In this document: piece by piece, positions 1 to 7,646 of the stretch | Layout: every line of letters begins with the position of its first letter | Position numbering within the stretch: position 1 is the stretch's first letter | DNA from: Bog-532 sp963805255 | GTDB taxonomy: Bacteria; Actinomycetota; Actinomycetes; Streptosporangiales; Streptosporangiaceae | Length of the DNA: 64,000 nucleotides | NCBI GenBank assembly: GCA_963805255.1 | Contig: CAWDTK010000009.1 | Coordinates: 124,001-188,000, forward strand | Direction: 5' to 3' | Translations under genes and position numbers: made by a program | The notes under the pieces: generated by a model | What the model saw: the letters and a program-made list of their open reading frames with translations, nothing else | Databases searched by the model: none | What the model was told of the DNA's origin: nothing

Positions 1-733
1 CCCCGTGCTTCTCCAGCTCCCGGATGGCCGAGATCGTCGTACCGCCGGGCGACGTCACCGCCTCCCGCAAGATCACCGGATGCTCGCCCGACTCGCGGAG
101 CATCGTGGCCGCCCCGAACACCGCCTGGGTGACCATCTCCATCGCCGCGCCGCGTGGCACACCGAGCAGAATCCCGGCGTCCACCATCGCTTCCACCAGG
201 AAATACACATAAGCCGGTCCGCTGCCGGACAGCGCGGTGGCGGCGTCCTGCTGCGATTCGGGGATCCGCAGCACCTTGCCCACCGGCCGGAGCAGGTTCT
301 CGGTGCGGCGCAGATGCTCCTCACCCGCGTACCGGCCCGCGGAGATCACGCTCATCGCCTCGTCTACGAGCACCGGCGTATTGGACATCACCCGGACGAT
401 GGGGACGTCACCGGTGAGGCGGTGCCCGATGAAGGCGGTGGTGATGCCCGCCGCCACGGAGATCACCAGCCGGCAGGCCGTGGCGGGAACGAACGCGGCG
501 ATCTCGTCCAGCAGCGCGCCCATGTCCTGTGGCTTGACCGCCAGCACGAGCGTGTCCGCGGTTTTGGCCGCTTCCGTCACGCCCGGTGTCTGCACGCCAT
601 AGCGTTCCCGCAGCTCGGCGACGCGTTCGGGGCGCCGCGCGACCGCGAGCACCTCGGCCGGCGGGTGACCGGCCCGCAGCAGTCCGGACAGCAGCGCCTC
701 GCCCATCTTGCCGGTGCCGAGGATCGCGATCAT
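1..733 (-). CDS. proC: pyrroline-5-carboxylate reductase (C terminus beyond window edge)
   Basis: Catalyses the last step of proline synthesis, reducing pyrroline-5-carboxylate with NAD(P)H in the cytosol. The N terminus is a Rossmann motif (MIAILGTGKMGEALL). The family signatures SGSGPAYVYFLVEA (about residue 168) and TSPGGTT (about residue 226) are intact. About 244 codons are visible of a usual 265-275, so only the tail is missing. The ATG at 733 follows a GGGAGA ribosome site. It lies 108 bp downstream of the proline dehydrogenase gene on the same strand and may be co-transcribed with it, placing proline breakdown and synthesis side by side. Confidence 0.93.
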   Translation of the reverse strand, partial: MIAILGTGKMGEALLSGLLRAGHPPAEVLAVARRPERVAELRERYGVQTPGVTEAAKTADTLVLAVKPQDMGALLDEIAAFVPATACRLVISVAAGITTAFIGHRLTGDVPIVRVMSNTPVLVDEAMSVISAGRYAGEEHLRRTENLLRPVGKVLRIPESQQDAATALSGSGPAYVYFLVEAMVDAGILLGVPRGAAMEMVTQAVFGAATMLRESGEHPVILREAVTSPGGTTISAIRELEKHG

Positions 734-841
734 CTGGATCTCCCTGCGCTAGTCCGGGGGACGACCCCCGGAGCCCCGCGATTCCCGCTGCGGCACCGAC
801 CGTACACCGGCCGCTCACCCGGGCCTGACGGCCCGGGGTCG

Positions 842-1774
842 CTAGGCCGGCCCGAGCGAGCGCAGGAAGAAGGCGAGGTTACCCGGGCGCTCCGCCAGCC
901 GGCGGACAAGATAGCTGTACCAGTCCCCACCGTAGGGCACGTACACCCGGACCCGGGCACCCGTGCCGGCCAGCCGCCGCTGCTCCGCGGGCCGGATGCC
1001 GTACAGCATCTGGTACTCGAAGCGGCCCGCGGGCCGCCCCGACATCAGCGCCAGGGTCGTGGCGATGTCGATAAGCCGCGGGTCGTGGGTGGCGACCATC
1101 GGATAGCCCGTACCGGCCATCAGCCGGCGCAGGCAGCGGGCGTACGACAGGTCGACGTCCGGCGGCCTGGTGAAGGCAACCTCGGCGGGTTCGTCATACG
1201 CACCCTTGCACAGCCTGACCCGGGCGCCCGCACTGGCCAGTTGCTCACAGTCGGCCTGGCTGCGCCGCAGCCGGGCCTGGACGACACAGCCGAGATCGCT
1301 GAAACCGGACCGCAGTTCGGCGGCGATGCGCAGGGTGGCGCCGACCGCCGTGTGGTCTTCCGCGTCGAGCGTCACCGTAGTTCCCGCGTCGCGGGCGGCG
1401 GCGCAGATTCGCGCGATGTTCTCCGTCGCGGTCTTCTCGCCGTACTCGGGGAGAAACAGGCCCACCGCCGTCGCCTTCACGGAAACCTCGCAGTCACCGC
1501 CGGCGGTGAGCCCGGCCGCCGCCAGCTCACCGAGCAGCCGGACGTAGGTGCGGGCGACATCCGCGGCCCGGGCCGCGTCGGTGGTGTCCTCGCCGAGGTG
1601 GTCCAGCGACACCAGGAGCCCGGTGGCCCGCAGCTCACGAGCCACGTGTACCGCGTCGGCGTTCGTCTCCCCGGCCACGTACCGGTCGACGATGGCGCGG
1701 GTTTGCGGTGCCGAGGTGACGGCCTGGCGCAACCGCTCGCTGGACGCCGCGGCCAGCAGGGTTCTACGCAGCAA
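842..1774 (-). CDS. proline dehydrogenase (monofunctional, FAD-dependent)
   Basis: Oxidises proline to pyrroline-5-carboxylate and passes electrons to FAD and the respiratory chain. The 310-residue length fits the monofunctional PutB/PruB type rather than bifunctional PutA. Family motifs are LCKGAYDEP (about 195), FEYQMLYGIR (about 255) and a C-terminal VPYGGDWYSYLVRRLAERP, the substrate and FAD contacting segment. The start is TTG at 1774, chosen because GGAGG lies 8 nt upstream. It is 31 bp downstream of ygfZ and upstream of proC, so the fur-ygfZ-proDH-proC run reads as one leftward unit. Confidence 0.93.
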   Translation of the reverse strand: MLRRTLLAAASSERLRQAVTSAPQTRAIVDRYVAGETNADAVHVARELRATGLLVSLDHLGEDTTDAARAADVARTYVRLLGELAAAGLTAGGDCEVSVKATAVGLFLPEYGEKTATENIARICAAARDAGTTVTLDAEDHTAVGATLRIAAELRSGFSDLGCVVQARLRRSQADCEQLASAGARVRLCKGAYDEPAEVAFTRPPDVDLSYARCLRRLMAGTGYPMVATHDPRLIDIATTLALMSGRPAGRFEYQMLYGIRPAEQRRLAGTGARVRVYVPYGGDWYSYLVRRLAERPGNLAFFLRSLGPA

Positions 1775-1805
1775 GAAGGGGACCTCCGTCGCAGAATCTA
1801 CTCCG

Positions 1806-2849
1806 TCACGGCCGGCCCAGGAGCGAGCGCCGGCCGAAGGCCGTCTTGTCGATCGTGACGTTCGCGCCGGCGTCGGGCGGCACGATCACTTCCTGGGCGG
1901 CGGCGACGCCCCCGGCCAGGAGCGTGGCGTCCACCGGCACCGTCCGGCGTACCAGGGCCAGCGCGATCGGGCCCAGCTCCCAATGGCGGGCGGCGGACCC
2001 GACGAAACCAGCCGGCTTACCGTCCTGCTCGACCGGGTCCCCGTGCGAGGGCAGCCGGTCAACGCTCCCGTCCAGATGCAGGAACACCAGCCGCCGGGGC
2101 GGATGACCGAGATTGTGGACCCGGGCGACCGTCTCCTGGCCGCGGTAGCACCCCTTGGACAGGTGCACGGCGGAGGAGATCCAGCCGACCTCGTGCGGGA
2201 TCGTCTTGTGGTCGGTGTCCAGGCCGGACCGGGGCTCATGCGCGGCGATCCGGAGGGCCTCGTACGCCCACATCCCGGCCAGCCTGGCGCCGCGATCGCG
2301 CACCTCGTCCGCGATGGCGGCCAGCCCGGCACGGGGAACCACGTAATCGGTGCCCACCGGGCCGGTGGTGACGGCCACGGCCGCTTCCGCCGCGGGCTGG
2401 GCGGCCTCCGCACTGCCCGGCCCGGCCACCGTCAGCACCGCGTAATCGCCAGTGACGTCGGCCGTCTCGACCCGGAGCATGAACCGCATGGAGTCGAGGA
2501 ACTCCACCAGCGGCGCGGCGGTTCCCGGCTCGACGTGAATCCAGGTGGCGGCGCCGTCATCGGTCAGCGTGAGATCGTGCTGCACGTGCCCGTTCGGGCT
2601 CAGGATGAGCGCACGGGCGGTGGCCCCGGCCGGCAGCGCCTCCAGGTGCTGCGTCGTCAGGCTGTGCAGCCAGCTCAGCCGGTCCGGGCCGGAGACCCGG
2701 ACGACACCGCGCTGCGACCGGTCCACCAGCCCGGCGTCGCGGATCATCGCGCGCTGCTCGCGTACCGGTTCTCCGTAGTGCGCAGCGACACCGGTGTCCA
2801 GTCCCTCAGCGGCAACGGCTCCGGGCGCGGCGAGAAGCGGGCTCTTCAT
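1806..2849 (-). CDS. ygfZ: YgfZ/GcvT-family folate-binding protein
   Basis: Tetrahydrofolate-binding protein related to the glycine-cleavage T protein. In other bacteria YgfZ supports maintenance of certain Fe-S enzymes. The diagnostic K-G-C-Y-x-G-Q-E motif is present (SKGCYRGQETVARVHNLG, about residue 225), and the 347-residue length is normal. The start codon lies inside the last 44 bp of the Fur gene, so the two are probably translationally coupled. A link to Fe-S upkeep beside a metal-sensing regulator is plausible but inferred. Confidence 0.88.
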   Translation of the reverse strand: MKSPLLAAPGAVAAEGLDTGVAAHYGEPVREQRAMIRDAGLVDRSQRGVVRVSGPDRLSWLHSLTTQHLEALPAGATARALILSPNGHVQHDLTLTDDGAATWIHVEPGTAAPLVEFLDSMRFMLRVETADVTGDYAVLTVAGPGSAEAAQPAAEAAVAVTTGPVGTDYVVPRAGLAAIADEVRDRGARLAGMWAYEALRIAAHEPRSGLDTDHKTIPHEVGWISSAVHLSKGCYRGQETVARVHNLGHPPRRLVFLHLDGSVDRLPSHGDPVEQDGKPAGFVGSAARHWELGPIALALVRRTVPVDATLLAGGVAAAQEVIVPPDAGANVTIDKTAFGRRSLLGRP

Positions 2850-3348
2850 GGTCCCAGATTACGCGTGGTATCCCGGGGTCCGGCGCCGTCACGCCGGCGC
2901 AGCCGGCCACGGCGCGGCACTGCCCGCAACGGCCGAACACCGTCAGGTGCCCGACGTCCGTCTCGAAGCCCTGTTCGGCGTCGAGCGCCGTCACCAGCGG
3001 CCGTACCGCCTCCGGGCTGACCTCCGTGATCTTCCCGCAGTTCCGGCAGACGAGGTGAACGTGGTCGGCATCCGCGGCGAGGTGGTAGGTGGGTGCGCCG
3101 TGCCCGAGATGCGCGTGCGTCACCATGCCGAGCTGCTCGAGCAGCTCCAGCGTGCGGTAGATGGTGGAGATGTTGACCCCGCGCGCGGCCTGGCGGACCT
3201 CGGCCCCCACGTCCTCCGGGGTAGCGTGCCCGAGCCTGGCGACCGCCTCGAGCACGAGCTGGCGCTGCGGCGTGGCCCGGTACCCGCGGGCCCGCAGTTG
3301 CTCATCCCAGGCCTGCAGGGCGCGTTCGGTATCCCGGGCTTGCGCCAT
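2806..3348 (-). CDS. Fur-family metal-responsive transcriptional regulator
   Basis: DNA-binding metalloregulator. The winged helix covers residues 15-85 (GYRATPQRQLVLEAV; NISTIYRTLELLEQLGMV). A metal and dimerisation domain follows with HLGHGAPTYHL, HVHLVCRNCG and a C-terminal CGQC, giving a CxxC...CxxC structural zinc site. The sequence does not decide between iron, zinc and peroxide sensing. At 180 aa it is longer than usual; the arginine-rich tail overlaps ygfZ. No Shine-Dalgarno precedes the ATG, but TAAACT stands about 7 nt upstream, compatible with a leaderless transcript (inferred). Confidence 0.9.
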   Translation of the reverse strand: MAQARDTERALQAWDEQLRARGYRATPQRQLVLEAVARLGHATPEDVGAEVRQAARGVNISTIYRTLELLEQLGMVTHAHLGHGAPTYHLAADADHVHLVCRNCGKITEVSPEAVRPLVTALDAEQGFETDVGHLTVFGRCGQCRAVAGCAGVTAPDPGIPRVIWDHEEPASRRARSRCR

Positions 3349-3529
3349 GCCCGTAGTTTAGTAGCGCCGCGGCCCGGCGCCGTCCGGAACGGCCCGTGGG
3401 CCGGGGTTCCCGATGGCTGCGAACCAGCGCGCGGGCCGGGCGCTGCGGGACACCGGGAAATCGTCTTGCCTCTGCGGCCTGCGGTGACATAGCGTGCGTT
3501 CTAACGCGGGAAAGGAGGTGGTCCAAAGC

Positions 3530-3568
3530 ATGCATAGATGTTGGACTCGCGAGGTGGCTGTCCGCTAG
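3530..3568 (+). CDS. 12-residue mini-ORF with extended Shine-Dalgarno
   Basis: The peptide MHRCWTREVAVR starts 5 bases after AAAGGAGGTGGTCC (3511-3524), which matches the complement of the 16S rRNA 3' tail at all but one position. This is far stronger than any other ribosome site in the window. The ORF is divergent from fur, and no plus-strand gene follows before the convergent nitrobindin gene. It could be a leader peptide, a stand-alone small protein or part of a regulatory RNA. I cannot assign a function. Confidence 0.45.
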   Translation: MHRCWTREVAVR

Positions 3569-3828
3569 CCGCTAGCCCGCCGGCGCGCGCACCGCGGCTG
3601 CATGTGCCGCAACGCGCGGGCCCCGCCCTTCCGCCTTCTTTCCTGAGGTGCCGATGGGCGTCGGCCCTGACGTCCCGTGGGACGGCGGTCGGCAAAACCG
3701 GACAGACACCGGCCCCCCGGGCTGACCGGCCGTGTCCAGCCGGTCCCCGCCCGCAGTGCTCTTTGTGTGTGCCGCGGCGGGAGTCGCCCGGGGGGTTTTA
3801 CTTTGCCCGGCGCCGCCCCGGCACTTTC

Positions 3829-4347
3829 TCAGCTGACCCGCTTGAGCTGCGCGGAGATGTGGGAATGCAGCGGCTGCCCGACGGCGGCCATGTCGTACGC
3901 CCAGCCCAGGTCATCGCCGATCAGGCCGTACAGCCGGCGCCCGGCGGTGACCTCTTTGGCCGAGGACGTGCGCGCTACGACGTCAGTGGCCAGGTCGATG
4001 CGGTGGCCGGAGACCTCGCCGAGGTAGATCTCCGTGATGCCGGTCGGGTGCGCCAGCAGCAGCTCGACCTTGCCCTCCGGCTGCGGGCGCCAGAATCCGG
4101 CTTCGGTGGATAGCGGCGGGCCGATCAGCCCCTCCGCGTCCAGCCGCCACGTCCGGCTCGTGTAGCTGAGGAAGGGCTTCCCGTTGTGGCTGAATGAGAT
4201 TTCCTGGCCGAACTGGAAGCTCTCGATGGTCGGGTAGCCGCCGACACCTGCGCCTTGCCACCGGCCGAGGAGGAACGCGAGCGGCGCGAGGTCAGGATGC
4301 GGCTCGGCGCCCTGGTTCAGGGCGGCGGTCCCGTAGTGATCGTCCAT
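3829..4347 (-). CDS. nitrobindin family heme-binding protein (FABP-like, DUF1794)
   Basis: Small beta-barrel protein. Characterised homologues bind ferric heme and isomerise peroxynitrite to nitrate. Features: LAPLAFLLGRWQGAGVGGYP (residues 21-40), the barrel start typical of nitrobindins; SYTSRTW; EAGFWRPQ; and a C-terminal LHSHISAQLKRV carrying the probable heme-ligand histidine. The 172-residue length is normal. It is convergent with the 3530 mini-ORF and downstream of the 4431-5105 gene on the same strand. Confidence 0.85.
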   Translation of the reverse strand: MDDHYGTAALNQGAEPHPDLAPLAFLLGRWQGAGVGGYPTIESFQFGQEISFSHNGKPFLSYTSRTWRLDAEGLIGPPLSTEAGFWRPQPEGKVELLLAHPTGITEIYLGEVSGHRIDLATDVVARTSSAKEVTAGRRLYGLIGDDLGWAYDMAAVGQPLHSHISAQLKRVS

Positions 4348-4430
4348 GCCGGCTGAACGTAGACGGCCGGGCGCCGGCGGCCGGCGCGACCCGCCCAGCT
4401 GGGGGCCCCGTCCCGCGTACGGCTGGGTGT

Positions 4431-5105
4431 TCAGCGTCCGGGCCGGCGCGATTCACCCAGGACGTACACCCGGGCCCCTTCGGGACGCCCGGGCGGGGCC
4501 TCCTCTTCCGCGATGTCCGGTTCCTGGGCTGCCCCGGCTTCCGGCCCGTTCGGGGTCTGCTGCGGGTCCCGCACGGGCGGCGAGCTGTCCATGGCCGGCC
4601 AGCCCCGTGAGTAAAGCGACTTGGCCGTGTCGGGCCACGCTCGTGGACCCGGCGAACTCCGTCCGTATCCGCTGGGCCCGCTGGGGCCGTCGCCGGTGTC
4701 CGCCGCGCCGGGCCAGTCCTGCAGGTCGTACGCGTCGCCGACGCCCGGCGGCGCAGCGGGGTCATCGGACCCGGCCAGCCCGTCGTGCACCGCAGGCCCG
4801 GCCAGCTGAGCGGACCCAGCCAGCTGAGCGGGCGCGGCGAGGGCCGCTCCCGGCCGGGACCGTTCGGGATATTCCGCCTCCAGCCCGTCCGGTTCCTCCG
4901 CCGGCACGCCGGGCACGCCGGGCGCGTTAGGCGCGCCGGGAGCCGGGCCGGCTGCGGCGCAGGGCATCCCGGTCAGCCGCGTGGAACGTGATCGCCGTGG
5001 CGTGCCAGTCGCGGCACGGAAAAGCCACACCGCCGACGCGCCGCCGGCCAGCGCGATCACGTCGAAGACGGCCAGCATCACCGCCGCGCTCAGCATGCCG
5101 TGCAT
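4431..5105 (-). CDS. hypothetical protein with N-terminal membrane anchor
   Basis: Not recognised. Residues 5-30 form one hydrophobic helix (AAVMLAVFDVIALAGGASAVWLF) followed by a basic stop-transfer segment (TPRRSRSTR). The rest is disordered, rich in Pro, Gly, Ala and acidic residues, and ends in a short ordered-looking motif, ARVYVLGESRR. The layout suggests an inner-membrane anchor with a long cytoplasmic tail. It is divergent from the DsrE gene with 78 bp between them. Codon periodicity supports coding, but much of the length is low complexity. Confidence 0.6.
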   Translation of the reverse strand: MHGMLSAAVMLAVFDVIALAGGASAVWLFRAATGTPRRSRSTRLTGMPCAAAGPAPGAPNAPGVPGVPAEEPDGLEAEYPERSRPGAALAAPAQLAGSAQLAGPAVHDGLAGSDDPAAPPGVGDAYDLQDWPGAADTGDGPSGPSGYGRSSPGPRAWPDTAKSLYSRGWPAMDSSPPVRDPQQTPNGPEAGAAQEPDIAEEEAPPGRPEGARVYVLGESRRPGR

Positions 5106-5183
5106 GGACCGGAGTGTATGGTTTGCACGGCTCCGTGGCAGGGTGCCGCGCCGGCGGCCAGATGCTGCGGCTAGAGTGCTGGG

Positions 5184-5549
5184 GTGGCAACACGGTCTCT
5201 CGTCATCAAGGTCACCGCCGGCAAAGACGATCCGGAGCGCTGCAATCAGGCGTTCACGGTGGCCGCGGCGGCGGTCGCCAGCGGACTCCAGGTGTCACTG
5301 TGGCTCACCGGCGAATCCGCCTGGTTTGCGCTCCCGGACCGGGCCGCCGACTTCAGCCTCCCGTACGCCGCCCCCCTGGCCGACCTGCTGGCGGGGGTGC
5401 TCGCCGCCGGTTCGGTGACGTTGTGCACGCAGTGCGCGGCGCGCCGGGACATCGGCGAGAAGGACGTTGTCGAGGGCATCCGGATCGCCGGCGCGGCTAC
5501 CTTCGTCGCCGAGGTGACCGCCGAGGGGGCTCAGGCCCTCGTCTACTGA
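5184..5549 (+). CDS. DsrE/DsrF-like family protein
   Basis: A 121-residue DsrE-fold protein. The N terminus (SLVIKVTAGKDDPERCNQAF) and the AAAAVASGLQVSLWLTGES segment fit the family. A conserved Cys pair appears in LCTQCAARRDI (about residue 79). Relatives take part in sulfur-relay reactions or act as small redox proteins; no substrate can be inferred here. The start is GTG at 5184. It is convergent with gatD, with a GC-rich tandem repeat between the two stop codons. Confidence 0.75.
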   Translation: MATRSLVIKVTAGKDDPERCNQAFTVAAAAVASGLQVSLWLTGESAWFALPDRAADFSLPYAAPLADLLAGVLAAGSVTLCTQCAARRDIGEKDVVEGIRIAGAATFVAEVTAEGAQALVY

Positions 5550-5559
5550 CGCCGTCCCG

Positions 5560-5662
5560 GCGGGCCCAGCAGGCACAGCGGGCCCCCGCACAGCGGGCCG
5601 CACAGGCACAGCGGGCCCAGCAGGCACAGCGGGCCCCCGGCACAGCGGGCCGCACAGGCACA
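5560..5662. repeat. 51-bp tandem repeat, two copies, between convergent genes
   Basis: Two consecutive copies of a 51/52-bp unit (5560-5610 and 5611-5662) differ by one inserted base. Each is built from smaller GGGCCC- and CAGGCACAGCGG-like pieces. It fills the space between the stops of the DsrE gene and gatD. It could mark transcription termination or simply be slippage-prone spacer DNA. Confidence 0.8.
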
Positions 5663-5680
5663 GCGTGCCCTGCGTGCCGG

Positions 5681-6394
5681 TTACGGTGTGACCGCGGCCA
5701 GGCGCTCGCGGCGGAGCGTCAGGGCGAGCTCATCGCTTTCCGCGGGCAGCGGCCGCATCGGGCCCACAACCCAGCCGAGCAGCAGGTCGGCGAGATCCGG
5801 GTTGCGTACCAGGGCCGGGCCGTGCAAATAAGTGCCGAGTACCCGGCTGGCGTACGCGCCCTCGGTGCCGTCGCCGTTGCCGGTCCCGAGGGACACCTGC
5901 GCGAGCGGGATGGCGTCTGGCCCCAGCCGGGTGACGCCCTGGTGGTTCTCGAAGCCGGTCAGCGCGGGCACCCCGAGCGCCGGGTCGACGTCCGCGACGA
6001 TCTCCCCGACGGCGCGGTGCTCGCCCCGCCCGCTGCGGATGTCCAGGATCCCGAGGCCCGCGGTGGGCTCGCCGTCCGCGCCGCCGAACTCGTGGCCGAC
6101 CAGCTGGTAGCCCGCGCACACCGCGAACACGACGGCGCCGTGGTCCACCGCTCCGGCCAGTCCGCCATCCGCGCGCAGCCGCCGCGCCGCAAGCACCTGC
6201 GGGAGGTCCTCGCCCCCGCCGAGCAGGTAGATGTCACCGTCACGGGGCACCGGCTGGTCCGAATTGACGAAGACCGGCTCGACGCCGATGTCCCGTAGCC
6301 GGGCGCGGCGTTCCAGCACGAGAAGGTTGCCGCGGTCCCCGTACGTGCTCAGCAGGTCCGGGTAGACCCACACCAGGCGCAGGCTGCTGGTCAT
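5681..6394 (-). CDS. gatD: glutamine amidotransferase GatD of the MurT/GatD complex
   Basis: Glutaminase subunit that supplies ammonia to MurT for amidation of the D-glutamate of lipid II, giving D-isoglutamine in peptidoglycan. The CobB/CobQ-like GATase fold has the nucleophilic Cys in VFAVCAGYQLVG (about residue 94) and a catalytic His in GTYLHGP (about 189). The true start is ATG at 6394 (MTSSLRLVWVYPDLLSTYGD), overlapping the murT stop as ATGA; upstream open frame is not coding. Length 237 aa. Confidence 0.92.
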   Translation of the reverse strand: MTSSLRLVWVYPDLLSTYGDRGNLLVLERRARLRDIGVEPVFVNSDQPVPRDGDIYLLGGGEDLPQVLAARRLRADGGLAGAVDHGAVVFAVCAGYQLVGHEFGGADGEPTAGLGILDIRSGRGEHRAVGEIVADVDPALGVPALTGFENHQGVTRLGPDAIPLAQVSLGTGNGDGTEGAYASRVLGTYLHGPALVRNPDLADLLLGWVVGPMRPLPAESDELALTLRRERLAAVTP

Positions 6395-7629
6395 GCGGCC
6401 CGCCCCAGCACCGTGCGGATCTGCTGGAATGCGGTGTAGTTGCCGATCACCTCGAGGCGGCCGTGCCCCACCTGGTCCACGGCCGCATCGATGCTGGCCA
6501 CGATCTCGAAGGCAACGTCGTCGGCCTCCAGCCGGACGGCCAGGTCGGTCCGGCGCTCCCCCCCGACGAACACCCGCCGCCCGCGGAGCCTGCGGTAATC
6601 CACGTCCCACAGCCAGGACGTGTCCCGGCCGTCCGGCACCTGGGCGTTGACCGCGAGCATCACCGGCTCGGGCGGCGGGCGCAGCACGTCGAGTGCCTCC
6701 AGCCAGCCCGCCGGGTTCTTGGCGAGCAGCAGCCGGATCGCCACTCCGCGCCGGTTGACCGTGGTGTACCGACCCGCCACGGAGGCCACATCGCGCAGCC
6801 CGCGCAGTGCGTGCACGACGCCGACCCCGAAGACTTCGGCTACGGCCAGCGCGATCACGGCGTTGGACTGGTTCGCCCGGCCGGGCAGGGCCAGGTCGAG
6901 CGGCCGGACCCGCCCGGCCGGGTCTCTGACGTCCTCGCCGGACAGCGCCCAGCGGACCGGGGGCCGGGAGAACGAGCACTCACCGCACTTCCAGTCGCCG
7001 CCGGTCCGGCGCAGGTGCGAACCGCAGCGTGGGCAGCACCACGAGTCGTCGTGCCAGCGCTGCCCGGCTGCCACCCAGGTGACGTGCGGCGCCTCGCAGG
7101 CGGCCCAGGCGATCAGCGGATCGTCGGCGTTGGCGACGACGTGGCAGTCGGGTTCGGCGGCGATGGCTTCCTGCCAGTGCCGGGCGAGCAGCCAGATCTC
7201 GGCGGCCCGGTCCATCTGGTCCCGGCTGAGGTTCAGCAGCACGAGCACGCGCGCGTGCGTGGCCTTGAGGACGGACGGTATGTACTTCTCATCGCATTCG
7301 AGCACCGCGATGGTCGCATCCGGCGCCTGGCCGAGCGCGGACGCCAGGCCGGCTTCCATGTTGGCGCCGAAGGCGTTGCAGGCGATCTGCTCACCGAGCG
7401 GCGCGAGCGCGGCCGTGACCAGGCGCGTCGTGGTCGTCTTGCCATTGGTTCCGGTGACCAGGACGACCTGCCGGTCCTGCGCGAGCATGGCCAGCAGCCC
7501 AGGCTCGAGCCGGAGCCCGATGATACCGCCGATCACTGAGCCGTCACCCCGGCCGGCCAGCCGGGAAACTCGGCTCGCGGCTCCGCCGACGCTGGTCGCC
7601 AGCCTGGCTCGCAAGGGAAGCTTGTTCAT
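6391..7629 (-). CDS. murT: lipid II isoglutaminyl synthase subunit MurT
   Basis: Mur-ligase-like subunit that activates the D-glutamate carboxylate of lipid II with ATP for amidation by GatD-derived ammonia. The ATP loop is VVLVTGTNGKTTTTRLV (about residues 55-71). A Cys4 zinc ribbon (WCCPRCGSHL ... WKCGEC) is inserted in the middle domain, a MurT hallmark. The C-terminal DUF1727-type domain includes LLAKNPAGW. Its stop overlaps the gatD start by 4 bp, so the pair is co-translated. The 412-residue length is typical. Confidence 0.93.
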   Translation of the reverse strand: MNKLPLRARLATSVGGAASRVSRLAGRGDGSVIGGIIGLRLEPGLLAMLAQDRQVVLVTGTNGKTTTTRLVTAALAPLGEQIACNAFGANMEAGLASALGQAPDATIAVLECDEKYIPSVLKATHARVLVLLNLSRDQMDRAAEIWLLARHWQEAIAAEPDCHVVANADDPLIAWAACEAPHVTWVAAGQRWHDDSWCCPRCGSHLRRTGGDWKCGECSFSRPPVRWALSGEDVRDPAGRVRPLDLALPGRANQSNAVIALAVAEVFGVGVVHALRGLRDVASVAGRYTTVNRRGVAIRLLLAKNPAGWLEALDVLRPPPEPVMLAVNAQVPDGRDTSWLWDVDYRRLRGRRVFVGGERRTDLAVRLEADDVAFEIVASIDAAVDQVGHGRLEVIGNYTAFQQIRTVLGRAA

Positions 7630-7646
7630 CCAGGCCGATGTTATCG

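Noticed and set aside
5..3020. Long plus-strand open frames (617 and 490 codons)
   Set aside because: They are antisense to proC, proline dehydrogenase and ygfZ; Arg/Gly/Pro-rich composition is typical of GC-rich shadow frames.
6395..6979. Upstream extension of gatD to 6979
   Set aside because: It lies within murT in another frame and resembles no protein; gatD begins at the ATGA overlap.
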